The notes: generated from the sequence alone by a model not told the origin. Counted from the stretch's first letter, positions 1 through 11,375 are shown. The stretch: 64,000 nt of DNA from Molossus alvarezi (GCA_037176705.1 CM073886.1:21003501-21067500), one strand, 5' to 3'. Made by a program: numbers and translations.

Positions 1-156
1 TTAGTGCTTTAAAGAGCCTCTAAAAATGTAAAAATCAAGGCACACAACAGCTTTTATAAGCATATGCAGATCTTTTTTGCATCAGAATATAGTGATGTCT
101 TATGGCCAAATACTACACCATTGTATGGGTGAGCCTTTATAGGAGTTATGGTTTTT

Positions 157-350
157 CTTAATATGTTTTGTTTTGATTTTTTAGAGAGGAAGGGAGAGAG
201 AGAAACATCGACTGGCTGCTTCCTGCAGGCCCCCAACTGGGGATCAAGCCTGAAACCCAGGTATGTGCCCTGACGGGGAAATCGAACTGGGACCTCTTCA
301 GTCCATGGAATGACTGGACGCTCAATCCACTGAGCCACACTGGCTGGGTG
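157..350 (-). mobile_element. VES-like SINE, type B
   Basis: A T-rich tail comes first, then a GA-rich body, then the reverse complement of a tRNA-like head ending in gagccacactggctggg. Near-identical flanks ggagttatggttttt (142-156) and ggagttgcagttttt (351-365) look like an aged TSD. The short frames here run through the SINE and are not genes. Confidence 0.85.
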
Positions 351-365
351 GGAGTTGCAGTTTTT

Positions 366-878
366 CATAATTATTAGTAGCGTGGCAGTGAATATTCTAG
401 TTTCTTTAGTTTTCTATAGGAGAAGTTTCTGCCAGTAAAATTGCTAATGCAAAGGAATTTATATTTAAAACATTGATGGGTCCTCCCAAAGTACTTTCTG
501 CAAGGAACGGTTAATGCTTCTATTAACATGGCGACCAAGAGTGCCTTTTCCTCTGTGTCTTAGCCATTGTTGGCTGTCTATACTATTTGTAGGCAGAGGG
601 CACTTACCATTTTCATTTACTTTTTGCCCCCTCATATGGAGAAAGAATCTATGCTTGAAATTACGTGGATTTGAATGCTGACTCCACCACTTACTGGGTA
701 TGGGAACCTGGGCCTTTCTGGGCTCAGTTTCATGTGTGAAGTAGGTATAATAGAAAAAGAAGAAATGACACAAAGCTTAGTGCCTTAGATTCCATGGATA
801 ATTTGCATCTACATGTGTAATCTGTCATCACTGGACCTCTGGAATGACTGATAGTTTTTCAGTGGCACTTTTTTTTTT

Positions 879-879
<1 letters not shown>
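366..879. other. Unassigned sequence with a MIR-like relic
   Basis: No gene is seen. About 675-755 has MIR-like text (ccaccacttactgggtatgg, then ctcagtttcatg) on the plus strand. The rest is not recognised. Confidence 0.4.

Positions 880-915
<36 letters not shown>
880..915. repeat. (AC)n microsatellite
   Basis: An uninterrupted run of AC dinucleotides preceded by a T8 tract. Confidence 0.98.
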
Positions 916-916
<1 letters not shown>

Positions 917-3125
917 TTCTGTAAAAGAAAAGTCAGACATTACTATAAAGGCCCTTTTAACTTGTCCTCCTCCTTCACCCTCCTCACAGGTAAAAACGGA
1001 ATGGTTTTGGAGAACAGCCTTCCAAATAGTTTTCGGTGTTTTTTTAAGTGTTTCATGTATGTAGCCATTAAAACGTACTGGTTGATTGCTGGTAATTGAG
1101 GGATTAGTGCTGGATAATACCCTGCAGTGATGAAGTCATTCTGGAAGATGGGAACTTGGAAGCCCATGTCTTGAAAAGAGACTGATTTCACCATGTTCTG
1201 GTGCAGTTTGAAACCAGGGGCTGGGTGGGGGTTAGGTACCAAACACAGTGATGCTGATTTTCTGTAAAGGCTTGTCCACATGTGAGATCCTATTTTTCAA
1301 ACAGGTTGAGTGTCTGCCAAGGAGATGCCACAGATCAGCAAGAACAGGCAGCCTAAATTCCTAAGTCCTTAACCCTCAGGTCAGGGCACCATGCCTTTTG
1401 AACCACAGTTGAGGCATTTTTGCTGTATGCTACAAGGGCTTTGGTGCAGCCCCCGGTACAGTTAGGGCTGTGGCATTTTTTCCTTTCAGGTCTGGTGGGT
1501 GTTGTCTGAGCTGCCAGAAGTGTGGAGCTGCCTTTAAGAGCTTCATTGGTTAGCAACAAGGACATCCTGCACCAAGGACAGCTCAGCAGGCCGAGAGGGT
1601 TTTGTAGCCGGACTGAGAAAGAAGGACTTGGGGGTACCTGGGTCAGCCTGTCACCACTGGTTTCCCTGGGCTGCTTTCAGCGCTTGGGGGGCCAAGTGGA
1701 TTTGTAATCCAGATGTCTTTCTGCATAAATCCACCACGGTATGTGCCACTGCAACTTTGAGGTTGGAGGGAAGATTCTCAGAATCATTGATACTCCTCAG
1801 GAGTGGTGTTGCCAGAGCTGAAATCTCTCTGGGGAGAGGGAGGGAACACCTCCCACATCGTCCTTGAGTGCTGTGGGAGGAGATGGATGGCTTTTCCCCA
1901 TCTCTTCTCCTGAGGTGATGCCATAACCACAGTGACCATTGATTTCAAGGTGCATCTAGAAATTGGTAACTGCCAAGTAGTTCTGATTTGCTTTTTGAGG
2001 TGTCTTAGGTTAACATAATGACGTTCTGTATATTAAGGCTTGTGTCTCATCTGTCTCAGTGTTTCACAAATGTTTTGGTGTGTGGTCTACAGAAATACCT
2101 CCCATCAAGACCTCATGTGGAGACACATCCACCATAATAAGTAAGGAATTGTAGAGAGAGGTTCTTACCTGTGTCTGTGGGCATTGCCCGTGGTTGTTTC
2201 TTGCTGTTTCATTGACTACTACATTGGTCCCACTAGTTTGAAAACCTGGCTCTCTGGAAGGCAGGACCTGGCACAGAGTAGGTACTTGGACATTTCTTGA
2301 AGGAGTGAGTAGATCAAAGGTGGCTTGACATTTTCTAGGTTTTCATGAAAAGTCGCTGTATTTCCTTGTGGGCCCTCCGGTCTGTCAAGAAGCAAGGTAT
2401 GGCTAAGCAGGACTTCGGGGTGGGTGAGGTGTGGGTGAGCCCTGCCTCGAGTCTGCTGAGATGAAGATGCCAGGGACGACGACGGCTGGCACAGGGTAAG
2501 CACTCACATGTTAATCACCTCATCATAAACTTTTCTCAGAGTGTGAAAGGTACACTCTTCGGTTCCACACTAGCCATCTTACTCATTTCCTTTCCCCTCC
2601 AGTTTTATGGTTCTCAGCATCCCTGCACAGAATCAATCACCTGTGGTCGGAATGTGCCCAGGTCAACTAATGGACTCCGTAGGGTGGGACCAGGCTCCAG
2701 CTCTTTTCCAGTTCCTCCAGTGGAGAACCACTGGGCCTGCGGTGCATTGCACAGAGAATTCCGAGGGGTGTTGCTTTGGTTCTTTCCAGATTGTTACTAG
2801 GCAGATAGATGGCTGGTGGCTCTGGGCTTCCTAGGCTGGCCCTGAGGCTGAGGGCAGCTGGTGCTGTCAGAGGCCTGTGCCCCTCCCCTTGGGCTGCCTG
2901 CCCATCCACCTCTAGTTCCTCAGGCTTTGAGGAAGTCTGGACATAAGCAGGACGTGGGTGTGGGCAGGAGGAAGTTCACACCCACAGGGCCCTAGGGCAG
3001 GTGAATTGCCTGCTCACCAGGAGAGGAGTCTTCTGCCTCTGGCTGTCAGCATGGTAAAGGTTTAATATACGGATTTCTGGACTCCCCGTTTGCACACAGT
3101 AAATCCACAGGTCTGGGATGGAGTC
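916..3125. other. Unassigned single-copy-like sequence
   Basis: No recognisable exon, RNA gene or young repeat. About 2240-2310 (ctggcacagagtaggtactt) resembles the 3' end of an L2 LINE. Frames of 60-112 codons here show no domain or gene structure. Confidence 0.4.
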
Positions 3126-3134
3126 AGGGTATCT

Positions 3135-3311
3135 ATTTAAAAGAAAAAAATTGTTGCAAGTATTACAGATGTCCCTCCTTGATTTTCTGCCCTCTGGCTC
3201 CCTCCTTCTTGCTCTCACCTTTCCCTTCACCACACTATTGTCTGTGTTCATTGGTTAAGTATATATGTGTAAGTTCTTTGGTTTATCTTCCCTCATGCCC
3301 CTTCCCCCAAC
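3135..3311 (-). mobile_element. 5'-truncated L1, 3' end only
   Basis: Read on the minus strand this is the end of a bat L1 3'UTR: aaccaatgaacacagacaat, a GA-rich stretch, then gggacatctgtaatact and an A-rich tail. The 9-bp agggtatct occurs at both sides (3126-3134, 3312-3320). The same 3'UTR text ends the L1 copies at 22.0, 27.5 and 45.9 kb. Confidence 0.75.
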
Positions 3312-3611
3312 AGGGTATCTTTTTTTTTTTTTTTTTAAAGACCAATCAAAGAATAAAACAAAAATGGACCCTAAGTATATGCATTTGGAGGGAAATTGTA
3401 CAGGAAAGTTCAAGGTGAAGTCTGAGCAGTGTCGCGGATGTCATTGCGCATGCAGGTGAGCCTGGAGTTGTGAGGCCTGCAGCTGCAAGGGAAGCGGGGC
3501 CAAGGTTGAGGTTGATGGACACAGCAGAAAATAACAGGGAGAACCTTGGTCCTCGAGCATGTCAGCTTCGCTTGGAATCCTGTTACAAGGAACAATTCCA
3601 AAAGGTAATGT

Positions 3612-3835
3612 CAGATGCGGTTTGGCTTAGCGGTTAGAGCGTTGGCCCACGGATCAGAGTCCTGGGTTCGGTTTCTGCGAAGGGCACGCACCTCAGTTGC
3701 AGTTTGTCCTCGACCCAGGTTGGGCTTGTGTGGGTGGCAGCCAGTCGATGTGTCTCTCTCACGTCAATGTCTCTCTCTCTACCTCCATCTCTCCCTCCCA
3801 CTCTATCTGAAGATAAATGCAAAAAAAAAAAAAAA
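3612..3835 (+). mobile_element. VES-like SINE, type A
   Basis: Head ggtttggcttagcggttagagcg with the B-box-like gggttcggtttctgcg, CT-rich body, then A15. Most of the 3' hairpin segment seen in other type A copies is missing, so the tail follows agataaatgc directly. Confidence 0.85.
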
Positions 3836-5059
3836 CCAAAGAAACGACAAACATGAATACGTATGTTTCCCTGAACATCTACGAAAGGGGCCATGTGCAG
3901 CTAAACTGCACTTTTGTTTTCTGTTAAAGCAGTTGGAGGTCTTTCCCTGACCAGCTTATACACATCTGCTGTTATTATGTAATGAGTATTGTCATGAACA
4001 AGGTCTAAAGGTCCTGAGAGCTCATCCTGCCGTCAGGTAAGTACTTTAGTCTCCATTTACCAGATGACCACATTGGTGTTTCAGTGTCTGGCTTCGTGGC
4101 CACTGCCCTGTGTGGGGCTGGGCATGCCGTGGGCTCTTGGGGATCCCTCAGTGCCGCTCTGCCTGGAGGTCCCAGAGCCTTGTGATTCCACTGTCACTGA
4201 CACATCCTGGCAAGTTCTGTAGCCACTGCCTCAGTTTCTTCCTCTGTAAAGAGGGTGGTTTGTGAGGATGAAATGAGGTAATGTCTGAGGGCACCTGGCT
4301 CAAGGTGAGCACTACAGTCAATCCTGGCTATAAGAGAGCATTCTCTCCATGCTCTCCATTCTTCCACAGGGGAGTTGAGGTGATAGGCAAATTGTCCCAA
4401 GGTTGGTAAGCGGTGACTCAGGTTGGAGGCCGTTCCCAGGTGAGAGAAGGGGAGGAGGAATGTGCTGAGGTGCAGGGAATGTCACCAGGAATGGCCTTGG
4501 TGGTGACACCTACCCCAAAGGGAAGGAACAGTCTGTTCTGGGTAACTCACAGCCACTGGCAACATGAGGACAACAGGTGGGCTCCTTTGAAGCAGCCTGG
4601 GACCTGACATCTGGGAGACAAAAGCAGCCAGTGATATACTGTTTTAAAATTAACTCCTGACTGCTGAGTCCACCATGCAGTGGACTTTCTTCCGGCTGTG
4701 GAAGCCTGAGCAGTGTCATCCTGGGTGTGGGTAGCTGGCCGGTAGAGTCATAGGCCCGACAACTGTTGAGACATTTTGCAGGGGCCCACAGCCCAGCAGT
4801 GGGGGAAGCTCCTAAGGCAGGGGGGTAGAGGTGGTTGGTATTTCCATCACCTGGGTGAAGAGCTGGTGCTGTCTGAGGCTGGGGAGGACCAGGACCAGGG
4901 CCTGGGCCCTGTGTGCTGTTGCCCCAGCTGGCTTGCTCAGTGGGTGCCCACAATGAGGATTTCCCTCCCTGAGCATGACCCAGCAGGGTCTGGGAGCCAC
5001 CCCACCGAAACCTCCAGAGGTTTCTGGTTAACACTCCAGCTGCAAGTTTAGAAATGCTG
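3836..5059. other. Unassigned sequence with a MIR-like relic
   Basis: About 4200-4330 contains MIR-like text (gccactgcctcagtttcttc, gaggatgaaatgaggtaatg). The rest is not recognised. A 208-codon frame on the minus strand (4510-5136) lacks recognisable domains and probably reflects GC-rich composition. Confidence 0.4.
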
Positions 5060-5340
5060 TGAAATTCTTTCGATTTTTGTCTGCCCCTGGGATGCCCTTT
5101 CTGCTCACTTTTTGGAAAGGCTGCATCTTGATTCATTTCAGTTTGTCTAACATGTCATCTCCTTGGACCCTCCCCTCCTGCATTTTTCTCTCTGCCCTTT
5201 GTTTTTCATTATGTCATGTGATTTTATGTACTGGTATACTTTTGTTTTGATCAACCTTTCCTGGAGTCTCTGTGTTTACTGTCTAAGCTGTCTTTGTGCC
5301 TGTCACCGAGTAGACATCCAGTAAATAGTTTTTGAAGGGA
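5060..5340 (+). mobile_element. L2 LINE relic, 3' region
   Basis: Pyrimidine-rich text with conserved-looking L2 3' phrases, ending in a degenerate form of the L2 terminus (agacatccagtaaatagttt). Strongly diverged, with no coding capacity. Confidence 0.5.
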
Positions 5341-5344
5341 TAAG

Positions 5345-5560
5345 GGGACCCCATTTTACAGGTGAGAAGACAAGCACTGAAAGGTTAAGGGGGTGGTCAA
5401 AACAGAATCTGAATCCAGAGCTATGGCTTCAGACTCAAGAGGACTGGGGCGTGTGGGGTGTTAGGGCCTAGGGCAAGTTACCTTAACCTGAGCCTCAGTT
5501 TGTTCATCTGAAAAGGAGGCATGATAAAATTAACTGCTCATAGGGTTATGGACACAGAAA
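5345..5560. mobile_element. MIR relics
   Basis: The text ccattttacaggtgagaaga is MIR-like on the minus strand, and cctcagtttgttcatctgaa at 5495-5514 is MIR-like on the plus strand. There are probably two ancient MIR fragments side by side. Confidence 0.55.
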
Positions 5561-7284
5561 CCTTTTAGTTGGCTTGAGTGTGTGTACAACAACCTCTTGT
5601 TTGGGGACCTGGCCTGGCCAGTGACCAGAAGATGCCTATGTGACCTGCTTAACCTGGTCAACTCAGATGAACTTGGATTAAATTTGAGACTTTCTCTAGT
5701 GTACGCCATTCAATAATGCAAGCGGATGCTGAAATCTTGTTCCCCTAGCTACAAATCAGTCATATACCCACAAAAACCTGACCTGGGGTGGGGGTGGGGG
5801 CCTGTGGTTGGCCTTGAGAGCCTGCCTAAGGCTGGGAACCATGCATTCTGTGGTGACTCACTTCCTGTTTGGGCCTGGAATTTGGAAGACAAATGTGTCA
5901 GAGTCAGCTCCTTGGAACCGGCTGGACCCACCCACCAAAGCCTTAAAGGGACAGTTCTCCCAGGGCAGGGCGTGTCTTGGGGGTGGGGTCCCTTGGTAAT
6001 GAATGGTCCCAGAAATCTGGAGTCAGGCTTTGAACCCAGGAAGTCTGCTGCCAGGTCCTGCAACCCTCTTTCCCTAGGGAACACCTTTTCCTCCCACACC
6101 CAGTCCAATTGCTACGCCATTTTGGAAGGACCTACATGCCAGGCCATATTCTCTAATCATGTTGAACTTGCTTCCTGAATTGGGCCTTTGTTGCTTCTAC
6201 TAAACTGGATAACAGTATTCTGGGCTGACTATGAAAACTCCCTGTGAGGGAAGGGTTGAGGAGGGGGTGGGCGGTACACTGAGATGCTAATGGGGTCAGA
6301 TACACGACGAAAGCCCTGGGATGACGGTGAACTGCAGAGTGCACATCCATCTAAGGACACTTAAATTTGTTTGTTCAGAGAGAGACCCATTGGCCCAACA
6401 AGCATATTCTGTGGATGGGGCTGGCTTTGGCATCTCTTGGATCAGAACGCTGGGAAGAATGGGTGGATCCCTTTTCAGGCTCCTTCAGAATCAGCCATGC
6501 AGTTTTCTGGGTGTCACCTTGCCCACCTCTAAAATGGGCCCTCACCAGTCCTTGTTTGGGTTTTTCTGGGTTGGGATGCTCAGGAATCAGTGAACTATAA
6601 CTTACACTCAGGGCTTAGAATCTGCTCCACCATCCTCCAACTCCCTCCAGTCCCAGACTTCTGGTGGTGCCTTGGGCCTGCCCATCAGGGCTTTGCCTCA
6701 GAAGTCCCCTCTTAGGTCTCTGCTGCAGCTGTAATTCTTCTCTTAGTCTTTGGCAGAAGATAAAACCGTGGCTGTGGGCAAAGCAGGCTCTGGCTTCTCT
6801 GAGACAAACAGGAAGCCTTCTAATTGTGCAGGCAGTTGTGTAATGTCCATTTCACAACTGTCTATCAAGGGCCTTGCATGCAAATCTCATTGTATGGTTA
6901 TGGCAACTCCTAAGAAATGTGCCTATGTGCCTATTTTGCCAGTGGAGAAGCTGTTGCTCAGAGAGGTTGAGTGATGCCTAGCTTGGGATTTTGTCTCTAA
7001 AATCTGGACTCTTCTCTGTAACTTTTCCTTACCTGATCAAGGCACTAAGCTTGTTTCTCTGGAACCTGTGATCCAGTGGGAAGTGTGGTATTCAGCACCA
7101 TTCATGTGTTTAACTCTGCTTTTTATTTACTCCAGTTAAATGGTAGTGTCTCAGCATAAAGAGAGAATGGTTTCTTTTTCCACTCATGCTTTTTGTTTGG
7201 TCTAAAAACGGAATTCTTGATCCAGGTGGCTGGTTTAGAATATTAAGACGCTATTTTAAAAAACAACACTGCAAGACTAAAGAA
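5561..7284. other. Unassigned sequence
   Basis: No gene or young repeat is seen. The G-run tract at 5783-5800 (ggggtgggggtggggg) could form a G-quadruplex. A 150-codon frame at 5726-6178 shows no known domain. About 6900-6980 (ttttgccagtggagaagctg) is weakly MIR-like on the minus strand. Confidence 0.35.
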
Positions 7285-7530
7285 GTAGTGCTGACTGTGC
7301 AGTCTCTGGGCTTAGGCTGCTGGATTCAAATCCTGGCTCCACCACTGATAGTGTGTGACCGAGTGAATCTATGTCACCTTTCTGTGTCTCAATTTCCTCA
7401 CCTGTAAGATGAGGATAATGATAGTTTCTATTTCAAGTTATTGTTATGAGGCCGAAATGAATTTAATTACTTAATATTTATAAAGTTAGCATTTGCCATA
7501 TACTGAGCACTATGCAAGTGTTTATTTAAT
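7285..7530 (+). mobile_element. MIR SINE relic
   Basis: Nearly full-length MIR order on the plus strand: ttcaaatcctggctccacca, gtgtgaccgagtgaatctat, ctcaatttcctcacctgtaa, then a degenerate tail with atactgagcactatgcaag. Confidence 0.85.
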
Positions 7531-7650
7531 GATAAGGTAGGTAAATACAATAAGGAAGCATCTTCACCTATAACAGATAGAGCTAATAGCCCTCTTTGTT
7601 CCCCAAGTCCAATAAAAGAGAAAAAATTTTTTTTTTTTAAATAAAGCCTT

Positions 7651-7908
7651 GCCCTGGCCCATTTGGCTCAGCGGTTAGAGCGTCGGCCTGTGGTCCAGAG
7701 AGACCTGGGTTTGGTTCCTGCTAAGGGCACGTACTTCGGTTGCAGTTTGTCCCTGGCCCTGGATGGGTTGTACGGGTGGCAGTCACTCGATGTGTCCCTT
7801 TCATATCAATGTTTCTTCTCTCTCTCTCTCTCTTCCTCTCCCTCCCACTCTATCTGAATAAGAAATGGGAAAATGGAAAAATGTCCTCTGGTGAGGATTA
7901 AAAAAAAT
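7651..7908 (+). mobile_element. VES-like SINE, type A, intact with TSD
   Basis: Starts gccctggcccatttggctca, with tRNA-like head, CT-rich body, atgtcctctggtgaggatt hairpin segment and A-tail. Perfect 11-bp TSD aataaagcctt at 7640-7650 and 7909-7919. Confidence 0.95.
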
Positions 7909-7921
7909 AATAAAGCCTTTA

Positions 7922-8110
7922 TTCTTAAAAAATTTTTATTTTATTGATTGATTTTATAGAGAAAGATTGGTAGAGTGAGGAGAGAGAGAGAGGTTTGTTT
8001 TTCCACTTATGCATTCATTGGTTGATTCTTGTATGTGTTCTGAGCGGGGATTGAACCCGCAACCTCAGCATATCAGGAAGATGCTCCAACCGAGCCACAC
8101 AGCCAGGGCT
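7922..8110 (-). mobile_element. VES-related SINE, type C
   Basis: T-rich tail and attgattgattttatagaga, then the type C body (cacttatgcattcattggtt) and a reversed tRNA-like head ending gagccacacagccagggct. It lies directly after the preceding SINE, whose TSD abuts its tail. A second copy with the same body is at about 55584. Confidence 0.85.
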
Positions 8111-8124
8111 AATTTTGGTCATTT

Positions 8125-8300
8125 TCTTTCTGGACCAGGAGTCAGCAAACTACAGCCCGAGGGTCAAATTCAGCCCACTGCCTGGTTTTGTAAATAAAGT
8201 TTTATTTACACCCAGTTGTTTACATATTGACAGTGGCAAAGACAAAATATTTATTATCTAGTCCTAACAGAAAGCATTTGCTGACCTCTACTGTGCCTTG
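8125..8300. mobile_element. hAT-Charlie-type nonautonomous DNA transposon relic
   Basis: Contains ggagtcagcaaactacagcc, taaataaagttttatttaca and catttgctgacctctactg, the arrangement of a common mammalian MER-class hAT element with inverted ends (gtcagcaaac and the reversed gctgacct). Diverged; subfamily not assigned. Confidence 0.7.
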
Positions 8301-8349
8301 ATTTATTTGGAGTGGAGGCATTATTTTTAAGAGAAAACATGTCATGTAA

Positions 8350-8770
8350 GTTGTCTAAAAATAAAATGCATTCAAAAAATGGAATCATACTGTAGGCATT
8401 TGTTTAGCTGTTTGTTTTTCATATTTTAACATTAAATCAAGAACCTCCTTCCTCTGTACATGTGGATCGGCCTGCTGCTAGGATTTCAGACTTGGCTATC
8501 CCATAATTTCTTAGCCCATCTCAGTGATGTTGTTTATGTCTGTGTTTATTGCAGCAAACATCTTTTTTTTGTTTATGTCTGAGATTTCTAGGTACCAAGA
8601 AGTGGAAATTCTGGGTTAAAGCATATGTACACTTAAAGGTTTGATAGAGACTCTCCAGTTATCTTCCTAAAAAGCCAAGTTATACAACTTCCAACAATGT
8701 TTGCAAGTGCCCGTTTTTTTCTCTCCATCCTTGAGTGTTGATTCTTTCCAAATTAACCAACCTATAGTTG
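8350..8770 (-). mobile_element. Old L1 fragment (L1M type)
   Basis: Text such as gtggaaattctgggttaaag and gttatacaacttccaacaat is the antisense of the 3' part of old mammalian L1s. No coding capacity. Confidence 0.6.
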
Positions 8771-9138
8771 TATTTATAGTTCTAATAAAAGTCCAAAGGA
8801 TTTTTGGAAACAAGTCAGATGTATTTAGGTTCAGCTGGAAGAATTCACAACAGAGAGTAGCGAAGATTTTGAAATACAAGATAGAAATTAAAACACTATA
8901 GAACAACAATAATTTAAAAATTAGGCATTAACACAATAGTAAAACAGGACAGACTCTAGAAAACTCCCTGGTTTGTGTAAGAACTTGGTATTCCATCAGG
9001 AAATGGTGCAAAATGACGGAAAGGATGGATTAGTTAATAAGTGGTATCAGGAAAATTGGGGAAAAAATGGTTAGAACATCATTTCATGTATGCAGATTAA
9101 AGAGTTAAATGTAAGATAAATGATTGAAAACTAGAGGA

Positions 9139-9384
9139 ACCTGGCCGGTTTGGCTCAGTGGTTGGAGCATTGGCCTGCAGACTAGAGAGACCCAGGTTTG
9201 GTTCCCACTAAGGGCACGTACCTGGGTTGCAGTTTGTCCCCGGCCCTGGTTGGGGTCATGTGGGTGGCAACCAGTCATTGTCTCTTTCACATTGATGTTT
9301 CTTTCTCTCTCTTCATCCCTCTTTCCCTCCCACTCTATCTGAAGATAAATGCAAAAATGTCCTTGGGTGAGGATAAAAAAAAAC
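9139..9384 (+). mobile_element. VES-like SINE, type A
   Basis: Head ctggccggtttggctcagtgg, full body, tgtccttgggtgaggata and A-tail. Imperfect TSD aaaactagagga (9127-9138) and aaaactggagga (9385-9396). Confidence 0.93.
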
Positions 9385-9442
9385 AAAACTGGAGGAAAAT
9401 ATATTTAATTTTATAAGCATAAAGGTAATGGACAACATTTTT

Positions 9443-9704
9443 ATTTATTATTTTTTAATCCTCACCTGAGGATATTTTTTTTTTTTATTTATCTTCAGAT
9501 GGAGAGGGAGGAAGGGAGGGAGGGAGAGGGAGAGAGAAACATCAACGTAAGAGGGACACATCGACTGGTTGCTTCCTGCACAACCCAACCAGGGCCCAGG
9601 ATGAACCACAACCAAGGGACGTCGTGCCCTTGACTGGAATTGAACTCGTGACTCATTCGTCTGAGGACTGACACACTAACCACTGAACCAAACGAGCTAA
9701 GGCT
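9443..9704 (-). mobile_element. VES-like SINE, type A
   Basis: T-rich start, aatcctcacctgaggatatt hairpin segment, body, and reversed head ending accaaacgagctaaggct. Imperfect TSD ggacaacattttt (9430-9442) and ggacaatatttgt (9705-9717). Confidence 0.9.
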
Positions 9705-9820
9705 GGACAATATTTGTTAAAACAAAAGCTTGATTATGAACGAGTATAAATTTAAACTTTACCAATGTAAACAAAATTGAAAGGAAAAAAGGAGTATGAC
9801 AAATTTGTTTCTACTACACC

Positions 9821-9838
9821 ACACACACACACACACAG
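9821..9838. repeat. Short (CA)n microsatellite
   Basis: A run of CA/AC dinucleotides inside the old L1. Confidence 0.9.
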
Positions 9839-9931
9839 CGGGAAGATACATATGTGAATAAGAAAGTAATATGCCAAAAAGGAGAAGTAAAAGATATTAC
9901 AGGGAGATTTCAAAAAGAAATACAAAGGACT

Positions 9932-10031
9932 GCCTTGGCCAGTTTGGCTCAGCAGTTGGAGCGTCGGCCTGCGGACCAGAGAGTCCGGGGTTCAATTCCC
10001 ACTGGGGGCACGCACCAAAAAAAAAGAAAAG
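9932..10031 (+). mobile_element. tRNA-head-only mini-SINE with A-rich tail
   Basis: Only the tRNA-like part of a type A SINE is present, about 86 nt from gccttggccagtttggctca to gggggcacgcacc, followed at once by A9 and GA-broken A-rich sequence. The body and hairpin are missing. A perfect 20-bp TSD (aaaaagaaatacaaaggact at 9912-9931 and 10032-10051) shows it inserted as a unit. Box A-like tggctcagcagttgga and box B-like ggttcaattcc are retained, so it could still be read by RNA polymerase III. The copy at 31716 ends at the same internal position. Confidence 0.9.
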
Positions 10032-10251
10032 AAAAAGAAATACAAAGGACTAATCAATATATGAATAAAAGGTTCAACTTTGTGAAACTCAAAATTTCAG
10101 AAGAGATACTGTGTTTCGAATACAATTTTGAAAAGAGAAGTGGGTAACGTGGTGGTGGGACATCTGAGATGGTATGCCTTCCCACATGCTGCTACAGAGA
10201 AGCAAACTCCCAACATTTCAGAAATAAGTTGGCCATATATATCAAGATCTT

Positions 10252-10500
10252 CTTATTTATTATTTTTAATCCTCACCCAAGGATATTTTTTACATTATTC
10301 TTCAGATAGAACTGGAGGGAGAGAGGGAGGAAGAGAGAGAAACATCGATATGAGAGAGACATTGATTGGTTGCCACCCGCACAACCCCAACCAGGGCTGG
10401 GGATGAACTGCAACTGAGGTATGTGCCCTTGGCCGGAATTGAACTTGGGACTCTCTGGTCCACGGCGACACTCTTACCGCTGAGCCTTACCAGCCAGGGC
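10252..10500 (-). mobile_element. VES-like SINE, type A
   Basis: Starts with T-rich tail and aatcctcacccaaggatatt, ends ttaccagccagggc. TSD tatatcaagatctt (10238-10251) and tatatcaaaatctt (10501-10514), one mismatch. Confidence 0.92.
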
Positions 10501-10830
10501 TATATCAAAATCTTTAGAAATGGCCCTAGCTTTTGAGCATATAAAGTGCACTTCTAAGCATTAATACCAAGAGGGGAATGTCAGAGTCTTGGAAGCTCAT
10601 TCTTATGTAATAATATGAAATGTAGTATTATTTGGAGTAGAAGACAGAAATAATCTAAAAACCTACAATCAAGGACTGATGAAACATCAGTTTCAGTAGG
10701 TGGAAAATTATGAAGCTCTTTATAAAGCATGCTTTTGAAGAAAATTTCAAGAAATGGGGACACACTCAGAATGTAATGAGAAATATATACAGCACGATCC
10801 TAATTTGCTAGAAGAGTGCCGAGCAGCAAG

Positions 10831-11254
10831 TTTTCAATACGTGTTAGGTACTATCATTGCTGAGAACTTCCAAGCCTCAAATGATCCTTCATTCTTTCCT
10901 TCATCATTCACTTGACACGTAAGAGTTTTCCACCCGCGTGTGAGCCAGTTGGGGCAGGTTGCAGCGTTGGTGGCCTCCCACTTATCTCCACTTCCTCCCT
11001 GGGCCTCTGTTTCTGGCTGGGCACTGCCATCTAGAGGTTTCTAGCCCACAGGGCAGCTGTCCTTTGCAGCGTCTGAGCCGGCTCCAGCCCAGGGAAGGGC
11101 TGCTTGTTTTCTGGAAGCCTCTGAGAACGTCAGCGCTAGAAATACCCTTCAAGAAGCCCCATGTCAAGAAATCTGTGGGGCAGTATTTCTTCAGATGGTC
11201 TTGGAAACTATCACTGTCCGCTCATGGGAGACTTAATATAGATCCAGGACCCAT
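10831..11254. other. Unassigned sequence
   Basis: Not recognised. A moderately GC-rich stretch at 10990-11150 has frames on both strands without any known domain. Confidence 0.35.
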
Positions 11255-11375
11255 CACAGCCCCACCTGAGTCAGACCTAGCTGGGGGGAGCAGGGTTGCT
11301 GGATGTCTAGAATTTTACCACGCTCCTCAGGTGATTCTGATTTGACAGCCATCGATCAGACCACTGATATTTATA
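11255..11375 (-). mobile_element. MER5A-like nonautonomous hAT relic
   Basis: Contains cacagccccacctgagtcag, then caggtgattctgatttgaca near 11328, matching the internal order of MER5-type elements. Ends are diverged. Confidence 0.6.

Larger units (their letters stand above)
8771..10830 (+). mobile_element. Old L1 ORF2 remnant (L1M type), broken by SINEs
   Basis: Discontinuous plus-strand L1-like text: ttaataagtggtatcaggaa near 9034, gaaatacaaaggactaatca with ataaaaggttcaactttg near 10040, and gagaaatatatacagcacga near 10780. Read together these follow the order of the ORF2 3' half and 3' end. Stops and deletions are frequent. At least four SINEs have landed in it. Confidence 0.6.

Noticed and set aside
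4510..5136. 208-codon open frame on the minus strand
   Set aside because: Pro/Gly-rich composition of a GC-rich region, no domain, no splice or start context recognised.
7663..7857. Recurrent small protein frames beginning MAQRLERRP or similar, seen at many places
   Set aside because: They are translations of the tRNA-like head and central part of type A SINEs, identical in origin from copy to copy, and not genes.
9932..10017. Possible true tRNA gene
   Set aside because: It has tRNA-like A and B boxes but matches the SINE head, is flanked by a retroposition TSD with an A-tail, and does not fold into a complete cloverleaf by inspection.
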